This document shows positions 15,187 through 24,253 of a DNA stretch of 64,000 nt, in pieces (the first letter of the stretch is position 1; the number at the start of each line of letters is the position of its first letter). The notes beneath the pieces are model-generated. The model searched no databases, had not been told where the DNA came from, and saw only the letters and a program-made list of their open reading frames with translations. Position numbers and translations under genes: made by a program. The stretch spans positions 248,001 to 312,000 of the forward strand of contig NZ_SCRP01000010.1 in the NCBI RefSeq assembly GCF_004298475.1, in the 5' to 3' direction. Source of the stretch: Paraburkholderia sp. (lineage in GTDB: Bacteria > Pseudomonadota > Gammaproteobacteria > Burkholderiales > Burkholderiaceae).

Positions 15187-18051
15187 TTACTTCGCGACCT
15201 GCGCGCCCTTCAGGCGGCCGAACGCACCTTCGATCAGCGCCTTCTGCTGCTCGTAGTGCTTCGCGTAGTAGCCGACCGCCGGGGAGGCGGAAGCAGGACG
15301 GCCGCTGTACGCGAGCTTCTGCCCTTCCTTCATGCCTTCCTTCAGATGGTGCTCGATGTAGAACCACGGGCCCTGATTCTGCGGCTCGTCCTGCACCCAG
15401 ACCACTTCGGTCGCGTTGTCGTACTTCTTCATTTCCGCTTCGAACTGCTTGTGCGCGAACGGATAGAGCTGTTCGATACGCACGATCGCGGCGTCGGTCA
15501 ACTTCGCTTCGCGGCGATGTGCGACGAGGTCGTAGTACACGCGGCCCGAGCAGGCGACCACGCGCTTGACCTTCTTCGGATCGATCGACTCGTCCACTTC
15601 GCCGATGACCGGCATGAACGTGCCGTTCGCCAGTTCGGACAGGTCCGACACGGCTTCCTTGTGACGCAGCAGCGACTTCGGCGTGAAGACGATGAGCGGC
15701 TTGCGGAAGAGGCGGATCATCTGGCGGCGCAGCAGGTGGAAGACCTGCGCCGGCGTGGTCGGCTGAACGACCTGCATGTTGTGCTCGGCGCACAGTTGCA
15801 GATAGCGTTCGATACGCGCCGACGAGTGCTCCGGACCCTGGCCTTCATAGCCGTGCGGCAGCAGCATCGTGAGACCCGAGACGCGGCCCCACTTCACTTC
15901 GCCCGACGAGATGAACTGGTCGATCACGACCTGCGCGCCGTTCGCGAAGTCGCCGAACTGGCCTTCCCACAGCACGAGCGTGTTCGGTTCGGCGGTCGAG
16001 TAGCCGTACTCGAAACCGAGCACCGCTTCTTCGGACAGCACCGAGTCGATCACGGTGAACTTCGCCTGGTTCTCGGCGATGTTCTGCAGCGGAATGTACG
16101 TGCCGTCGTTCCAGCGCTCGCGGTTCTGGTCGTGCAGCACCGCGTGACGGTGCGTGAACGTGCCGCGGCCCGAATCCTGGCCGGTCAGACGGACGGTGTA
16201 GCCCGAAGCGACCAGCGACGCGAACGCGAGGTGTTCGCCCATGCCCCAGTCGAGCTTCGCGTCGCCCTTGCCCATCGTGCGGCGGTCGTTGATGACGCGC
16301 TCGACGAGCGGGTGAACCTTGAAGTTCTCGGGGACCGTGGTGATGCGTTCGGCGAGGCGCTTGAGCTCGGCGAGCGGAACGGCCGTATCGGCGGCGTCGG
16401 TCCACTTGCGGTTCAGGAACGGCACCCAGTCGACGGCGTACTTGCTCTTGTAGTTCGAGAGCACCGGATCGACCGTGTGGTTGCCTTCGTCCATCGCGGC
16501 GCGATACGCCTTGACGTAGCCGTCGGCGTCCGCTGCCGTGATCACGCCCTGCTGCACGAGCTTCTCGGCGTACAGCGCACGGGTGCCCGGGTGCTGCGCG
16601 ATCTTCTTGTACATGAGCGGCTGCGTGACCGCCGGCGTGTCCTGCTCGTTGTGGCCCAGCTTGCGGAAGCACACGATGTCGACGACGACATCCTTGTGGA
16701 ACTGCATGCGGAATTCGATCGCGAGCTGCGTGGCGAGCACGACGGCTTCGGGATCGTCGCCGTTCACGTGCAGCACCGGCGCTTCGATCATCTTGACCAC
16801 GTCGGTGCAGTAGAGCGTCGAGCGCGTATCGCGCGGGTCCGACGTCGTGAAGCCGATCTGGTTGTTGATGACGATGTGCAGCGTGCCGTGCGTGCCGTAG
16901 CCGCGCGTCTGCGCGAGGTTCAGCGTTTCCATCACGCAGCCCTGGCCCGCGAAAGCCGCGTCGCCGTGGATCTGCACCGGCAGCACCTGCAGGCCGTTTT
17001 CGTCGCCGCGGCGATCCATACGCGCCTTGGCCGAGCCTTCGACCACCGGGTTGACGATTTCGAGGTGCGACGGATTGAATGCGAGCGACAGGTGGACCGG
17101 GCCGCCTTCGGTGGCCATATCCGACGAGAAGCCCTTGTGGTACTTCACGTCGCCGGCCGGCAGATCGTCGACGTGCTTGCCTTCGAATTCGGCGAAGAGG
17201 TCGGCCGGCATCTTGCCGAGCGTATTGACCAGCACGTTCAGGCGGCCGCGGTGGGCCATGCCGATGACGATTTCCTGCACGCCCTTTGCACCCGCGTGAC
17301 GGACGACTTCGTCCATCGACGCGATGAAGCTCTCGCCGCCTTCGAGCGAGAAGCGCTTCTGGCCGACGTACTTGGTGTGCAGGAAGCGCTCGAGGCCTTC
17401 GGCGGCCGTCAGGCGCTGCAGGATGTGCTTCTTCTTGTCGTTGGAGAAGTTCGGCGTCGAACGGATCGACTCGAGCTTTTCCTTCCACCAGCGCTTCTGT
17501 TCAGGATCGCCGATGTACATGTATTCGACGCCGATCGTACCGCAGTACGTATCGCGCAGCGACTTGACGATCTCGCGCAGCGTCGCGCGCTCGTAACCGA
17601 AATACAGGTTCGTGGCGCTGAACGTCTCGTCCATGTCGGCTTCGGTGAAGTCGTAGAACGCGGGCTCGAGTTCGGGGATATTCGGACGCTCGCGGCGCTT
17701 GAGCGGATCGAGGTTGGCCCATTGCGAGCCGAGGAATCGATACGCGCCGATCAGCGATTGAACGTAAACCTGCTTGCGGGCCGTGGCGAGATCTTCGCCG
17801 CCACCGCGAGAAACGAATGCGTTGGCCTTGGCACGCTGGGCGAACGACTCGACGATCGGGCCGTGCGCGACGTCGCTGTCTGCCGTGCCGCTCGACGAGG
17901 GCACGTTTTGCAGCGCGTCGAAATACTCGCGCCAGGTGTCCGGGACGGACGCAGGGTTATCAAGATATGCTTCGTATAGCTCTTCGACATACGGAGCATT
18001 ACCGCCGAACAGATAGGAGTTCAGCTGGAATTGCTTCATCGTTTCCGACAT
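15187..18051 (-). CDS. sucA: 2-oxoglutarate dehydrogenase E1 component
   Basis: Thiamine-diphosphate enzyme that decarboxylates 2-oxoglutarate and passes the succinyl group to SucB in the TCA cycle. At 954 residues it has the usual length. Visible hallmarks are the N-terminal E2-binding segment (NSYLFGGNAPYVEELYEAYL), GMAHRGRLNVL near residue 264, the TDP/Mg region GDAAFAGQGCVMETLNL, and the C-terminal pyrimidine-binding domain with SGRGTFTHRHAVLHDQ and HGYEGQGPEHSSARIERYLQL. AAAGGTGAG precedes ATG 18051. First gene of sucA-sucB-lpdA. Confidence 0.97.
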   Translation of the reverse strand: MSETMKQFQLNSYLFGGNAPYVEELYEAYLDNPASVPDTWREYFDALQNVPSSSGTADSDVAHGPIVESFAQRAKANAFVSRGGGEDLATARKQVYVQSLIGAYRFLGSQWANLDPLKRRERPNIPELEPAFYDFTEADMDETFSATNLYFGYERATLREIVKSLRDTYCGTIGVEYMYIGDPEQKRWWKEKLESIRSTPNFSNDKKKHILQRLTAAEGLERFLHTKYVGQKRFSLEGGESFIASMDEVVRHAGAKGVQEIVIGMAHRGRLNVLVNTLGKMPADLFAEFEGKHVDDLPAGDVKYHKGFSSDMATEGGPVHLSLAFNPSHLEIVNPVVEGSAKARMDRRGDENGLQVLPVQIHGDAAFAGQGCVMETLNLAQTRGYGTHGTLHIVINNQIGFTTSDPRDTRSTLYCTDVVKMIEAPVLHVNGDDPEAVVLATQLAIEFRMQFHKDVVVDIVCFRKLGHNEQDTPAVTQPLMYKKIAQHPGTRALYAEKLVQQGVITAADADGYVKAYRAAMDEGNHTVDPVLSNYKSKYAVDWVPFLNRKWTDAADTAVPLAELKRLAERITTVPENFKVHPLVERVINDRRTMGKGDAKLDWGMGEHLAFASLVASGYTVRLTGQDSGRGTFTHRHAVLHDQNRERWNDGTYIPLQNIAENQAKFTVIDSVLSEEAVLGFEYGYSTAEPNTLVLWEGQFGDFANGAQVVIDQFISSGEVKWGRVSGLTMLLPHGYEGQGPEHSSARIERYLQLCAEHNMQVVQPTTPAQVFHLLRRQMIRLFRKPLIVFTPKSLLRHKEAVSDLSELANGTFMPVIGEVDESIDPKKVKRVVACSGRVYYDLVAHRREAKLTDAAIVRIEQLYPFAHKQFEAEMKKYDNATEVVWVQDEPQNQGPWFYIEHHLKEGMKEGQKLAYSGRPASASPAVGYYAKHYEQQKALIEGAFGRLKGAQVAK

Positions 18052-18386
18052 TTACGCTCACCTTTCTTCGAGTTTCTCGAGAAATAGCGGGTTACTCAAC
18101 CTTCCGCGACACGGCCTGACCGTTTAGCGGATTGCGAATCAAGTCTGCTTGGAAGGACCTAAATCATGCATCCGCGGAGGATAGCACATAAGTGCGTGTC
18201 TCCGTCGGACGCAACGTGACGCGAGAACCGCACGCAAGCCCTTTCCAGACAGGCTTTCACGGCTCTTGCGGCACACTCTTTTTTGCACTGCAATACAAAT
18301 TTACCGGACGCAAAAAAGCCGCCTGCATAGGGGCGGCTTTTTTGCATCCTTATTTGCATTGCAGTGCGCAAAATCGTTGAACCTGA
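18052..18386. other. Intergenic region between sucA and typA
   Basis: Contains the typA terminator hairpin near its left end and must contain the sucA promoter and leader; no clear -35/-10 pair could be fixed. No gene seen. Confidence 0.5.
18310..18345 (-). terminator. Strong rho-independent terminator downstream of typA
   Basis: A 14-bp perfect stem (18310-18323 with 18332-18345) carries A-runs on one side and T-runs on the other, so it can act in both directions. It lies 42 bases beyond the typA stop codon. Confidence 0.85.
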
Positions 18387-20213
18387 TTACTCGGCAACGG
18401 CTTCACGGCTTGCGCGACGGCGCTCGTGCTCTTTCAGATGGCGCTTGCGCAGGCGAATCGACTGCGGCGTCACTTCCACGAGTTCGTCGTCGTCGATGAA
18501 TTCGACCGCATATTCGAGCGACATCTGGATCGCCGGCACGAGGCGCACGGCTTCGTCGGTGCCCGAGGCGCGCACGTTGGTGAGCTGCTTGCCCTTGATC
18601 GGGTTCACGACGAGGTCGTTGTCGCGGCTGTGGATGCCGATGATCATGCCCTCGTACAGCGCGTCGCCCGGCTTCACGAACATGCGGCCGCGATCCTGCA
18701 GCTTCCACAGCGCGTAGGCGACGGCCGCGCCGTCGTCCTGCGAGATCAGCACGCCGTTGCGGCGCTCGCCGAGCGAACCGTCCTTGATCGGGCCATATTC
18801 GTCGAACACGTGGCTCATCAGGCCCGTGCCGCGCGTGAGCGTCATGAACTCGCCCTGGAAGCCGATCAGACCGCGCGCAGGGATGCGGTATTCAAGACGC
18901 GTGCGGCCACGGCCGTCCGACGCCATGTCGAGCATTTCGCCCTTGCGGCGGCCAAGCTCTTCCATCACGCCGCCCTGGTGGCCGTCTTCGACGTCCACGG
19001 TCAGTTGCTCGTACGGCTCCATCTTCACGCCGTCGACTTCGTGCAGCACGACGCGCGGACGCGACACGGCCAGCTCGTAGCCCTCGCGGCGCATGTTTTC
19101 GATCAGGATCGTGAGGTGCAGCTCGCCGCGGCCCGACACTTCGAACGTCGTTTCGTCGCCCGTGTCCTTCACGCGCAGCGCGACGTTGTGGTTCAGTTCC
19201 TTCGTGAGGCGGTCGCGGATCTGGCGGCTCGTCACGAACTTGCCTTCCTTGCCCGCGAGCGGCGACGAGTTCACGAGGAAGTTCATCGTGAGCGTCGGCT
19301 CGTCCACCGTGATCATCGGCAGCGCTTCGGGATTGTCGACCGCGCAGATCGTGGCGCCGATGCCGATGTCCTCGATGCCGTTGATCAGCACGATGTCGCC
19401 GGCTTCGGCCGACTCGACCTGCACGCGCTCAAGGCCGTGGAACGACAGCACCTGGTTGATCTTGCGGTTCATCACTTCGCCTTCCGGGCCGAAGCGCAGC
19501 GCGACCTGCTGACCCGGCCTGATGCGCCCGCGCGTGATGCGGCCGACGCCGATACGGCCGACGTAGGTCGAGTAGTCGAGCGAGGTGATCTGCAGTTGCA
19601 GCGGGCCTTCCGGATCGGCGGCGCGCACCGGCACGTGCTGGAGGATCGCCTCGAAGAGCGGACGCATGTCGCCTTCGCGGGCCGAATCGTCGAGCGACGC
19701 GTAGCCGTTCAGGCCCGACGCGTACACCACCGGGAAATCGAGCTGCTCTTCGGTCGCGCCGAGCTTGTCGAAGAGGTCGAACGTCTGGTTGATGACCCAG
19801 TCGATACGCGCGCCCGGACGGTCGATCTTGTTGACGACGACGATCGGCTTGAGGCCGAGCGCGAGGGCCTTCTTCGTGACGAAGCGCGTTTGCGGCATCG
19901 GGCCTTCGACGGCGTCGACGAGCAGCAGCACCGAGTCGACCATCGAGAGCACGCGCTCCACTTCACCGCCGAAGTCGGCGTGGCCCGGGGTATCGACGAT
20001 GTTGATGTGGGTGCCTTCGTACTCGACCGCGCAGTTTTTCGCGAGAATCGTGATCCCGCGCTCTTTTTCGATGTCGTTCGAGTCCATGACGCGTTCGGCG
20101 ATCTGCTGGTTTTCGCGGAACGTGCCGGACTGGCGCAGCAGTTGATCGACGAGCGTGGTCTTGCCGTGGTCGACGTGGGCAATGATGGCGATGTTGCGAA
20201 GAGCGCGGGACAT
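18387..20213 (-). CDS. typA: Ribosome-associated translational GTPase TypA/BipA
   Basis: Translational GTPase that binds the ribosome at the EF-G site and helps large-subunit assembly and growth at low temperature or under stress. The 608-residue protein has G1 AHVDHGKTT (12-20), G2 around the ERGITI motif, G3 DTPGHADFGGEVERVL, G4 NKID, then EF-G-like domains and the TypA-specific C-terminal domain (PARGLIGFQGEFMTLTRGTGLMSHVFDEY). Length is standard. It has its own terminator downstream and lies in the translation-gene neighbourhood with truB and infB, interrupted by the divergent efflux operon. Confidence 0.96.
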   Translation of the reverse strand: MSRALRNIAIIAHVDHGKTTLVDQLLRQSGTFRENQQIAERVMDSNDIEKERGITILAKNCAVEYEGTHINIVDTPGHADFGGEVERVLSMVDSVLLLVDAVEGPMPQTRFVTKKALALGLKPIVVVNKIDRPGARIDWVINQTFDLFDKLGATEEQLDFPVVYASGLNGYASLDDSAREGDMRPLFEAILQHVPVRAADPEGPLQLQITSLDYSTYVGRIGVGRITRGRIRPGQQVALRFGPEGEVMNRKINQVLSFHGLERVQVESAEAGDIVLINGIEDIGIGATICAVDNPEALPMITVDEPTLTMNFLVNSSPLAGKEGKFVTSRQIRDRLTKELNHNVALRVKDTGDETTFEVSGRGELHLTILIENMRREGYELAVSRPRVVLHEVDGVKMEPYEQLTVDVEDGHQGGVMEELGRRKGEMLDMASDGRGRTRLEYRIPARGLIGFQGEFMTLTRGTGLMSHVFDEYGPIKDGSLGERRNGVLISQDDGAAVAYALWKLQDRGRMFVKPGDALYEGMIIGIHSRDNDLVVNPIKGKQLTNVRASGTDEAVRLVPAIQMSLEYAVEFIDDDELVEVTPQSIRLRKRHLKEHERRRASREAVAE

Positions 20214-20508
20214 AGGAACCTGGGGACACAGTTGAGTGCGCGGCTAACAGATAGACAGGCATCGGGGGCATCGACGTGCTGCGTTCGTGCCCCATTCGCC
20301 TGGTTCTGCCGGCTGCCGTTGCGCCGGTTCCGGCCAAACCGGAACACAGCACCCCGACAAAAACGCACTTTTCGGGAACCTGCAAGTATAGCACGCGAGG
20401 ATGACTTCCTCTGACACATGTCCTCATCGCACGCTGTAAGGTGACGGGGTGACCGCCCGGAGCCATCCGGACAGCATTCGGCAGCGCAAGATTTATCGCC
20501 GGGATTAC

Positions 20509-20550
20509 CGCCTCGATTTGCGCCTCGATTTGCGCCTCGATTTGCGCCTT
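20509..20550. repeat. 12-bp tandem repeat (CGCCTCGATTTG), 3.5 units
   Basis: Three identical units at 20509, 20521 and 20533 with a partial fourth. They lie between divergent genes, about 190 bases upstream of marR. Confidence 0.85.
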
Positions 20551-20665
20551 CTATAGCGCGCCAGCCTTTTGCCACGGCCTTTCCGAGCCAAAACAGGCGA
20601 TTCTCCCACGCTCTCTAGATCGGATTAAGCTCGATATCTGCAAAACATTTTCGGCAATTGCATAA

Positions 20666-20702
20666 TTGACGCTTGCCGCGTCAACTAATCGCACTCTATA
20701 AT
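20666..20702 (+). promoter_or_regulatory. marR promoter with overlapping palindromic operator candidate
   Basis: TTGACGCTTGCCGCGTCAA (20666-20684) is a perfect inverted repeat TTGACG-N7-CGTCAA. The sequence TTGCCG (20673-20678) and a consensus TATAAT (20697-20702), separated by 18 bases, make a good sigma-70 promoter, so the palindrome covers the -35. MarR proteins typically repress their own operon from such sites. Confidence 0.6.
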
Positions 20703-20738
20703 CCGTGCCTAGTCAATCATTGCAGGCGCAGCAGAATT

Positions 20739-21233
20739 ATGACTGATCCGGCCCATACACCTCCGTCCGAAGTCCTTGAGTACGACTTCGGAGAAAGCGT
20801 CGGCTACCTCATTTCACGCGTGAAGTCGACCATGTCGAATCTGGTCAACCAGCGCACCGTCGCGGAACTCGGCGTCACGAGCCAGCAGGCAAGCGTGCTG
20901 TTCATGGTCGCGAGCGGCAAGTGCGTGCTCGCTGCGGAACTGGCCCGCGAGTACGGGATCGATGCCAGCGCGGTGACGCGGCTCGTCGACCGGCTGGAAA
21001 CGCGGGGGCTGCTCAAGCGCGTGCGCAGCTCAGAGGACCGCCGGGCGGTGCGTCTTGCGCTCACGCCCGAAGGCCAGGCAATCGCGAGACGCATGCCGGC
21101 GATGTTCACCAGCATCAGCGAGCGCCTCTTGAGCGGCCTCTCGCCCGAGGAAGTCGGGTTCCTGAAAAGCATGCTGCGGCGCGTGCTGGCGAACGGCTGC
21201 GAAGCGAGCCAGAATCCGCCTGCCAATTCGTGA
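20739..21233 (+). CDS. MarR-family transcriptional regulator of the efflux operon
   Basis: Dimeric winged-helix repressor of 164 residues. The DNA-binding part spans about 45-110: ELGVTSQQASVLFMVASG, then LAREYGIDASAVTRLVDRLETRGLLKR (recognition helix) and the wing SSEDRRAVRLALTPEGQ, the classic MarR DxR wing. It is the first gene of marR-OMF-emrA-emrB and likely represses it until a phenolic or other lipophilic ligand binds, as EmrR/MprA does in E. coli. The start ATG 20739 lacks a strong ribosome-binding site but gives the natural N-terminus. The ligand cannot be predicted. Confidence 0.9.
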   Translation: MTDPAHTPPSEVLEYDFGESVGYLISRVKSTMSNLVNQRTVAELGVTSQQASVLFMVASGKCVLAAELAREYGIDASAVTRLVDRLETRGLLKRVRSSEDRRAVRLALTPEGQAIARRMPAMFTSISERLLSGLSPEEVGFLKSMLRRVLANGCEASQNPPANS

Positions 21234-21319
21234 CGGGGCAATTAAATTTGAAAATATCTCAAACGAAAATAGCTGCACCGTCCAGCATTACCTTCTCCTC
21301 ACACGCATCGAGACGAGCA

Positions 21320-22882
21320 ATGACTCCCCATTCCCAGTCCCGGTCAGCCGTACGCCGGGCCGCCGCCGCAGCAGCAGCCATGGCGGCGCTGGCCCTTTCG
21401 GGATGCGCGAACTACTTCGGCATCGAGAGCGACAAGACCATTGCCCAGCCGCAGCAGTTCGAAACCTTGCAGAGCATCCCCGCACAGGGCGGCCAGTGGC
21501 CCACGCTCGACTGGGCAAACCAGTTCGGCGACCCGCAACTGCCGAAGCTGATCGACGAAGCGCTCGAAGGCAATCCGACCATCGCACAGGCGCAGGCGCG
21601 CATCGCCAAAGCGTCGTCGTACATCCAGACGTCGAAGTCGGCGCTCTTTCCGAAGGTCAATGGGAGCTACTCGTGGACCCGCCAGCTGTACTCGGCCAAT
21701 GCCCTCTACCCGCCTCCGTTCGGCGGCTCCTGGTATAGCGAGAACAACGCGCTCGTGAGCGCATCGTGGGACCTCGACCTCTGGGGCAAGAACCGTCAGC
21801 GCCTCGCACAGGCCGTCTCCGCGCAAAAGGCTTCCGTCGCCGACATGCAGCAGTCGCGCATCACGCTCGCGGCATCGGTCGCGCGCACGTATAACCAGCT
21901 CGCCCAGCTCTATGCGCTGCGCGACATCGCCTCGCACGAAATCGACAACCGCAAGACCGTCGGCACGATCACCAATGGGCGCGTGCTCGCGGGCCTCGAC
22001 ACCAACGTCGAGCGTCAGACCGCCAACGGCAATATCGCGTCGAGCCAGGCCAATCTCTCGCAGATCGACGGCCAGATCGAAACCGTGCGCTACCAGCTCG
22101 CCGCGCTGCTCGGCAAGGGACCGGATCGCGGGCTGCAGATCGCGCAGCCGGTGCTGCAGCCGAACACCGATGTCGCGCTGCCCGACAGCCTGCCCGCCGA
22201 TCTCGTGTCGCGCCGCCCGGACATCGTCGCCGCGCGCTGGCAGGTCGAAGCCGCCATGCACGACGTGAAGGAAGCCAAGGCCGAGTTCTATCCGGACGTG
22301 AACCTCGCGGCGGGCTTCGGCTTCGATGCGTTCGGCTGGGGCAGATTCCTCAACTTCACGAGCCGCCAGATGCAGTTCGGCCCGGCAGTCCACCTGCCGA
22401 TCTTCGATGCGGGCGCCCTGCGCGGACAGTTGAAGGGCCGCTATGCCGACTTCGAACTCGACGTGGCGAACTACAACCAGACGCTCATCGGCGCGTTCCA
22501 GGACGTCGCGACCCAGGTCGCGTCGATCCGTTCGGCCGACCGGCAGCTCGTCGATGCCGAGCGCGCGCTCGATGCCTCGACGAACGCCTGGCAGCTCGCC
22601 GTGATCCGCTACAAGGCGGGCCTGTCAGAGCAGCTTCAGGTGCTCAACGCCGACCAGAACCGCCTCGCCGCCGAACAGACGGTGACGAACCTGAAGGCGC
22701 AGCGGCGCGACGCCCAGATGGCGCTCATCAAGTCGCTCGGCGGCGGGTTCGACGCACACGGCGCGGACCTCGTGCCGCCCGCCGCCGTCGGCAGCGAAGC
22801 GAAGGGCCCCAACGGCGCGCCGTGGACCGGCACGACGGCGCCTGCACTGCCCGCTTCGGCGACGGCAGCGGCATCGAACTGA
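21320..22882 (+). CDS. Outer-membrane efflux lipoprotein (NodT/OprM-type OMF)
   Basis: Outer-membrane channel of a tripartite pump. The 520-residue protein has a lipoprotein signal with lipobox LSGC (Cys29), then two outer-membrane-efflux repeats: WANQFGDPQLPKLIDEALEGNPTIAQAQARI, SWDLDLWGKNRQRL, and in the second half LPADLVSRRPDIVAARWQVEAAMHDVKEAKAEFYPDVNL and AGLSEQLQVLNADQ. These are family signatures of RND/MFS-associated lipoprotein OMFs. The C-terminus is an Ala/Pro/Thr-rich tail. It lies 86 bases after marR and 79 before emrA. ATG 21320 starts just before the signal; in-frame upstream sequence is the antiphase read of marR. Confidence 0.93.
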   Translation: MTPHSQSRSAVRRAAAAAAAMAALALSGCANYFGIESDKTIAQPQQFETLQSIPAQGGQWPTLDWANQFGDPQLPKLIDEALEGNPTIAQAQARIAKASSYIQTSKSALFPKVNGSYSWTRQLYSANALYPPPFGGSWYSENNALVSASWDLDLWGKNRQRLAQAVSAQKASVADMQQSRITLAASVARTYNQLAQLYALRDIASHEIDNRKTVGTITNGRVLAGLDTNVERQTANGNIASSQANLSQIDGQIETVRYQLAALLGKGPDRGLQIAQPVLQPNTDVALPDSLPADLVSRRPDIVAARWQVEAAMHDVKEAKAEFYPDVNLAAGFGFDAFGWGRFLNFTSRQMQFGPAVHLPIFDAGALRGQLKGRYADFELDVANYNQTLIGAFQDVATQVASIRSADRQLVDAERALDASTNAWQLAVIRYKAGLSEQLQVLNADQNRLAAEQTVTNLKAQRRDAQMALIKSLGGGFDAHGADLVPPAAVGSEAKGPNGAPWTGTTAPALPASATAAASN

Positions 22883-22961
22883 AACCGCGCCTGCCCGACC
22901 AGAACAGCCTCGATCGAATAGTCGAGCGAACAGCACAAGCGAACCCCCGGAGATCGTTTCC

Positions 22962-24203
22962 ATGACCACCCCCCAGCAACCGGCCGCCGGTCCGCAACCG
23001 AACGCGCAGCCGAGCGCGAGCAACGGCAAGCGCCGCCGCATGATGACGCTGCTCGTCCTCGTGATCACGATTGCAGCCATTGCCTACGGCCTCTATTACT
23101 TCCTCCTCGCGCGGTATATGGAAGGCACCGACGACGCCTATGTGAACGGCAACGTCGTGCAGATCACGCCGCAGGTCACCGGCACGGTGATCGCAGTGAA
23201 GGCGGACGACACGCAGACGGTCAAGGCAGGCGACCCGCTCGTGGTGCTCGACCCCGCCGACTCGCGCATCGCGCTGCAGCAGGCCGAAGCGAATCTTGCG
23301 CAGACGGTGCGCCAGGTGCGCGGCCTCTTCGCCGACGATAGCCAGTACGAAGCACAAGTCGCCGTGCGCGAGGCCGATCTCGCGCGTGCCCAGGACGACC
23401 TGCGCCGCCGCATGCAGGTCGCGCAGACGGGCGCCGTCTCGCAGGAAGAGATTTCGCACGCACGCGAGTCCGTGCGGGGCGCCGAAGCCGCACTCGAAGC
23501 CGCCCAGCATCAGCTCGCCGCCAACCGCGCGCTCACCGCGAACACGACCATCTCGTCGCATCCGAACGTCATGGCCGCCGCGGCCAAGGTTCGCGACGCA
23601 TATCTCGCGAACGCGCGCAACACGCTGCCCGCGCCGGTCACCGGCTACGTGGCGAAGCGCTCGGTGCAGGTGGGCCAGCGCGTCTCGCCGGGCACGCCGC
23701 TCATGTCGGTCGTGCCGCTCAACGCCGTGTGGGTCGACGCGAACTTCAAGGAAGTGCAGCTCAAGCACATGCGCATTGGCCAGCCGGTCGAAATGACGGC
23801 CGACGTGTACGGCTCTTCGGTGGTCTACCACGGCAAGGTCGTGGGCTTCTCGGCGGGCACGGGCTCGGCGTTCTCGCTGCTGCCCGCGCAAAACGCCACG
23901 GGTAACTGGATCAAGGTCGTACAGCGCCTGCCGGTGCGCATCTCGCTCGATCCGGCCGACCTCGAAAAACACCCGCTGCGTATCGGCCTGTCGATGCAGG
24001 TGGACGTGAACATCAAGGACGATTCGGGCAGCCAGCTCGGCAACGCGCAGAACACGGTCTATCAGACCGACGTGTTCGACAAGTACGGCGCGGAAGCCGA
24101 TGCCGAAATCGCCCGCATCGTGTCGGAAAACACCGGCGCCAACGCGGCGGCCAGGACCGGCGCAACGGTGTCGTCGGCGAAGTCCGCCGCCAGGGCGATG
24201 TAA
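22962..24203 (+). CDS. emrA: EmrA-like membrane-fusion protein (HlyD family)
   Basis: Periplasmic adaptor joining an inner-membrane MFS transporter to the outer-membrane channel. The 413-residue protein has a cytoplasmic N-tail, one transmembrane helix at about 26-48, a lipoyl-like half (DAYVNGNVVQITPQVTGTVIAVKADDTQTVKAGDPL), a coiled-coil hairpin of about 90-190, the second lipoyl half (LPAPVTGYVAKRSVQVGQRVSPGTPLMSVVPL) and a beta-barrel domain (WVDANFKEVQLKHMRIGQPVEM). All are typical of EmrA. GGAG lies 10 bases upstream of ATG 22962. Third gene of the operon. Confidence 0.94.
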   Translation: MTTPQQPAAGPQPNAQPSASNGKRRRMMTLLVLVITIAAIAYGLYYFLLARYMEGTDDAYVNGNVVQITPQVTGTVIAVKADDTQTVKAGDPLVVLDPADSRIALQQAEANLAQTVRQVRGLFADDSQYEAQVAVREADLARAQDDLRRRMQVAQTGAVSQEEISHARESVRGAEAALEAAQHQLAANRALTANTTISSHPNVMAAAAKVRDAYLANARNTLPAPVTGYVAKRSVQVGQRVSPGTPLMSVVPLNAVWVDANFKEVQLKHMRIGQPVEMTADVYGSSVVYHGKVVGFSAGTGSAFSLLPAQNATGNWIKVVQRLPVRISLDPADLEKHPLRIGLSMQVDVNIKDDSGSQLGNAQNTVYQTDVFDKYGAEADAEIARIVSENTGANAAARTGATVSSAKSAARAM

Positions 24204-24253
24204 GCCGCCGCCGCCAACCCACGGTCGAAACCCGCCCAACAACGAGCGAATTA

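Larger units (their letters stand above)
20214..20738. other. Intergenic region between divergent typA and marR
   Basis: Holds divergent promoters, a 12-bp tandem repeat at 20509-20550 and the marR promoter/operator at 20666-20702. No gene seen. Confidence 0.6.

Noticed and set aside
12313..17979. Long plus-strand frames opposite lpdA, sucB and sucA
   Set aside because: Sense strand genes are certain; the opposite frames lack conserved features and starts.
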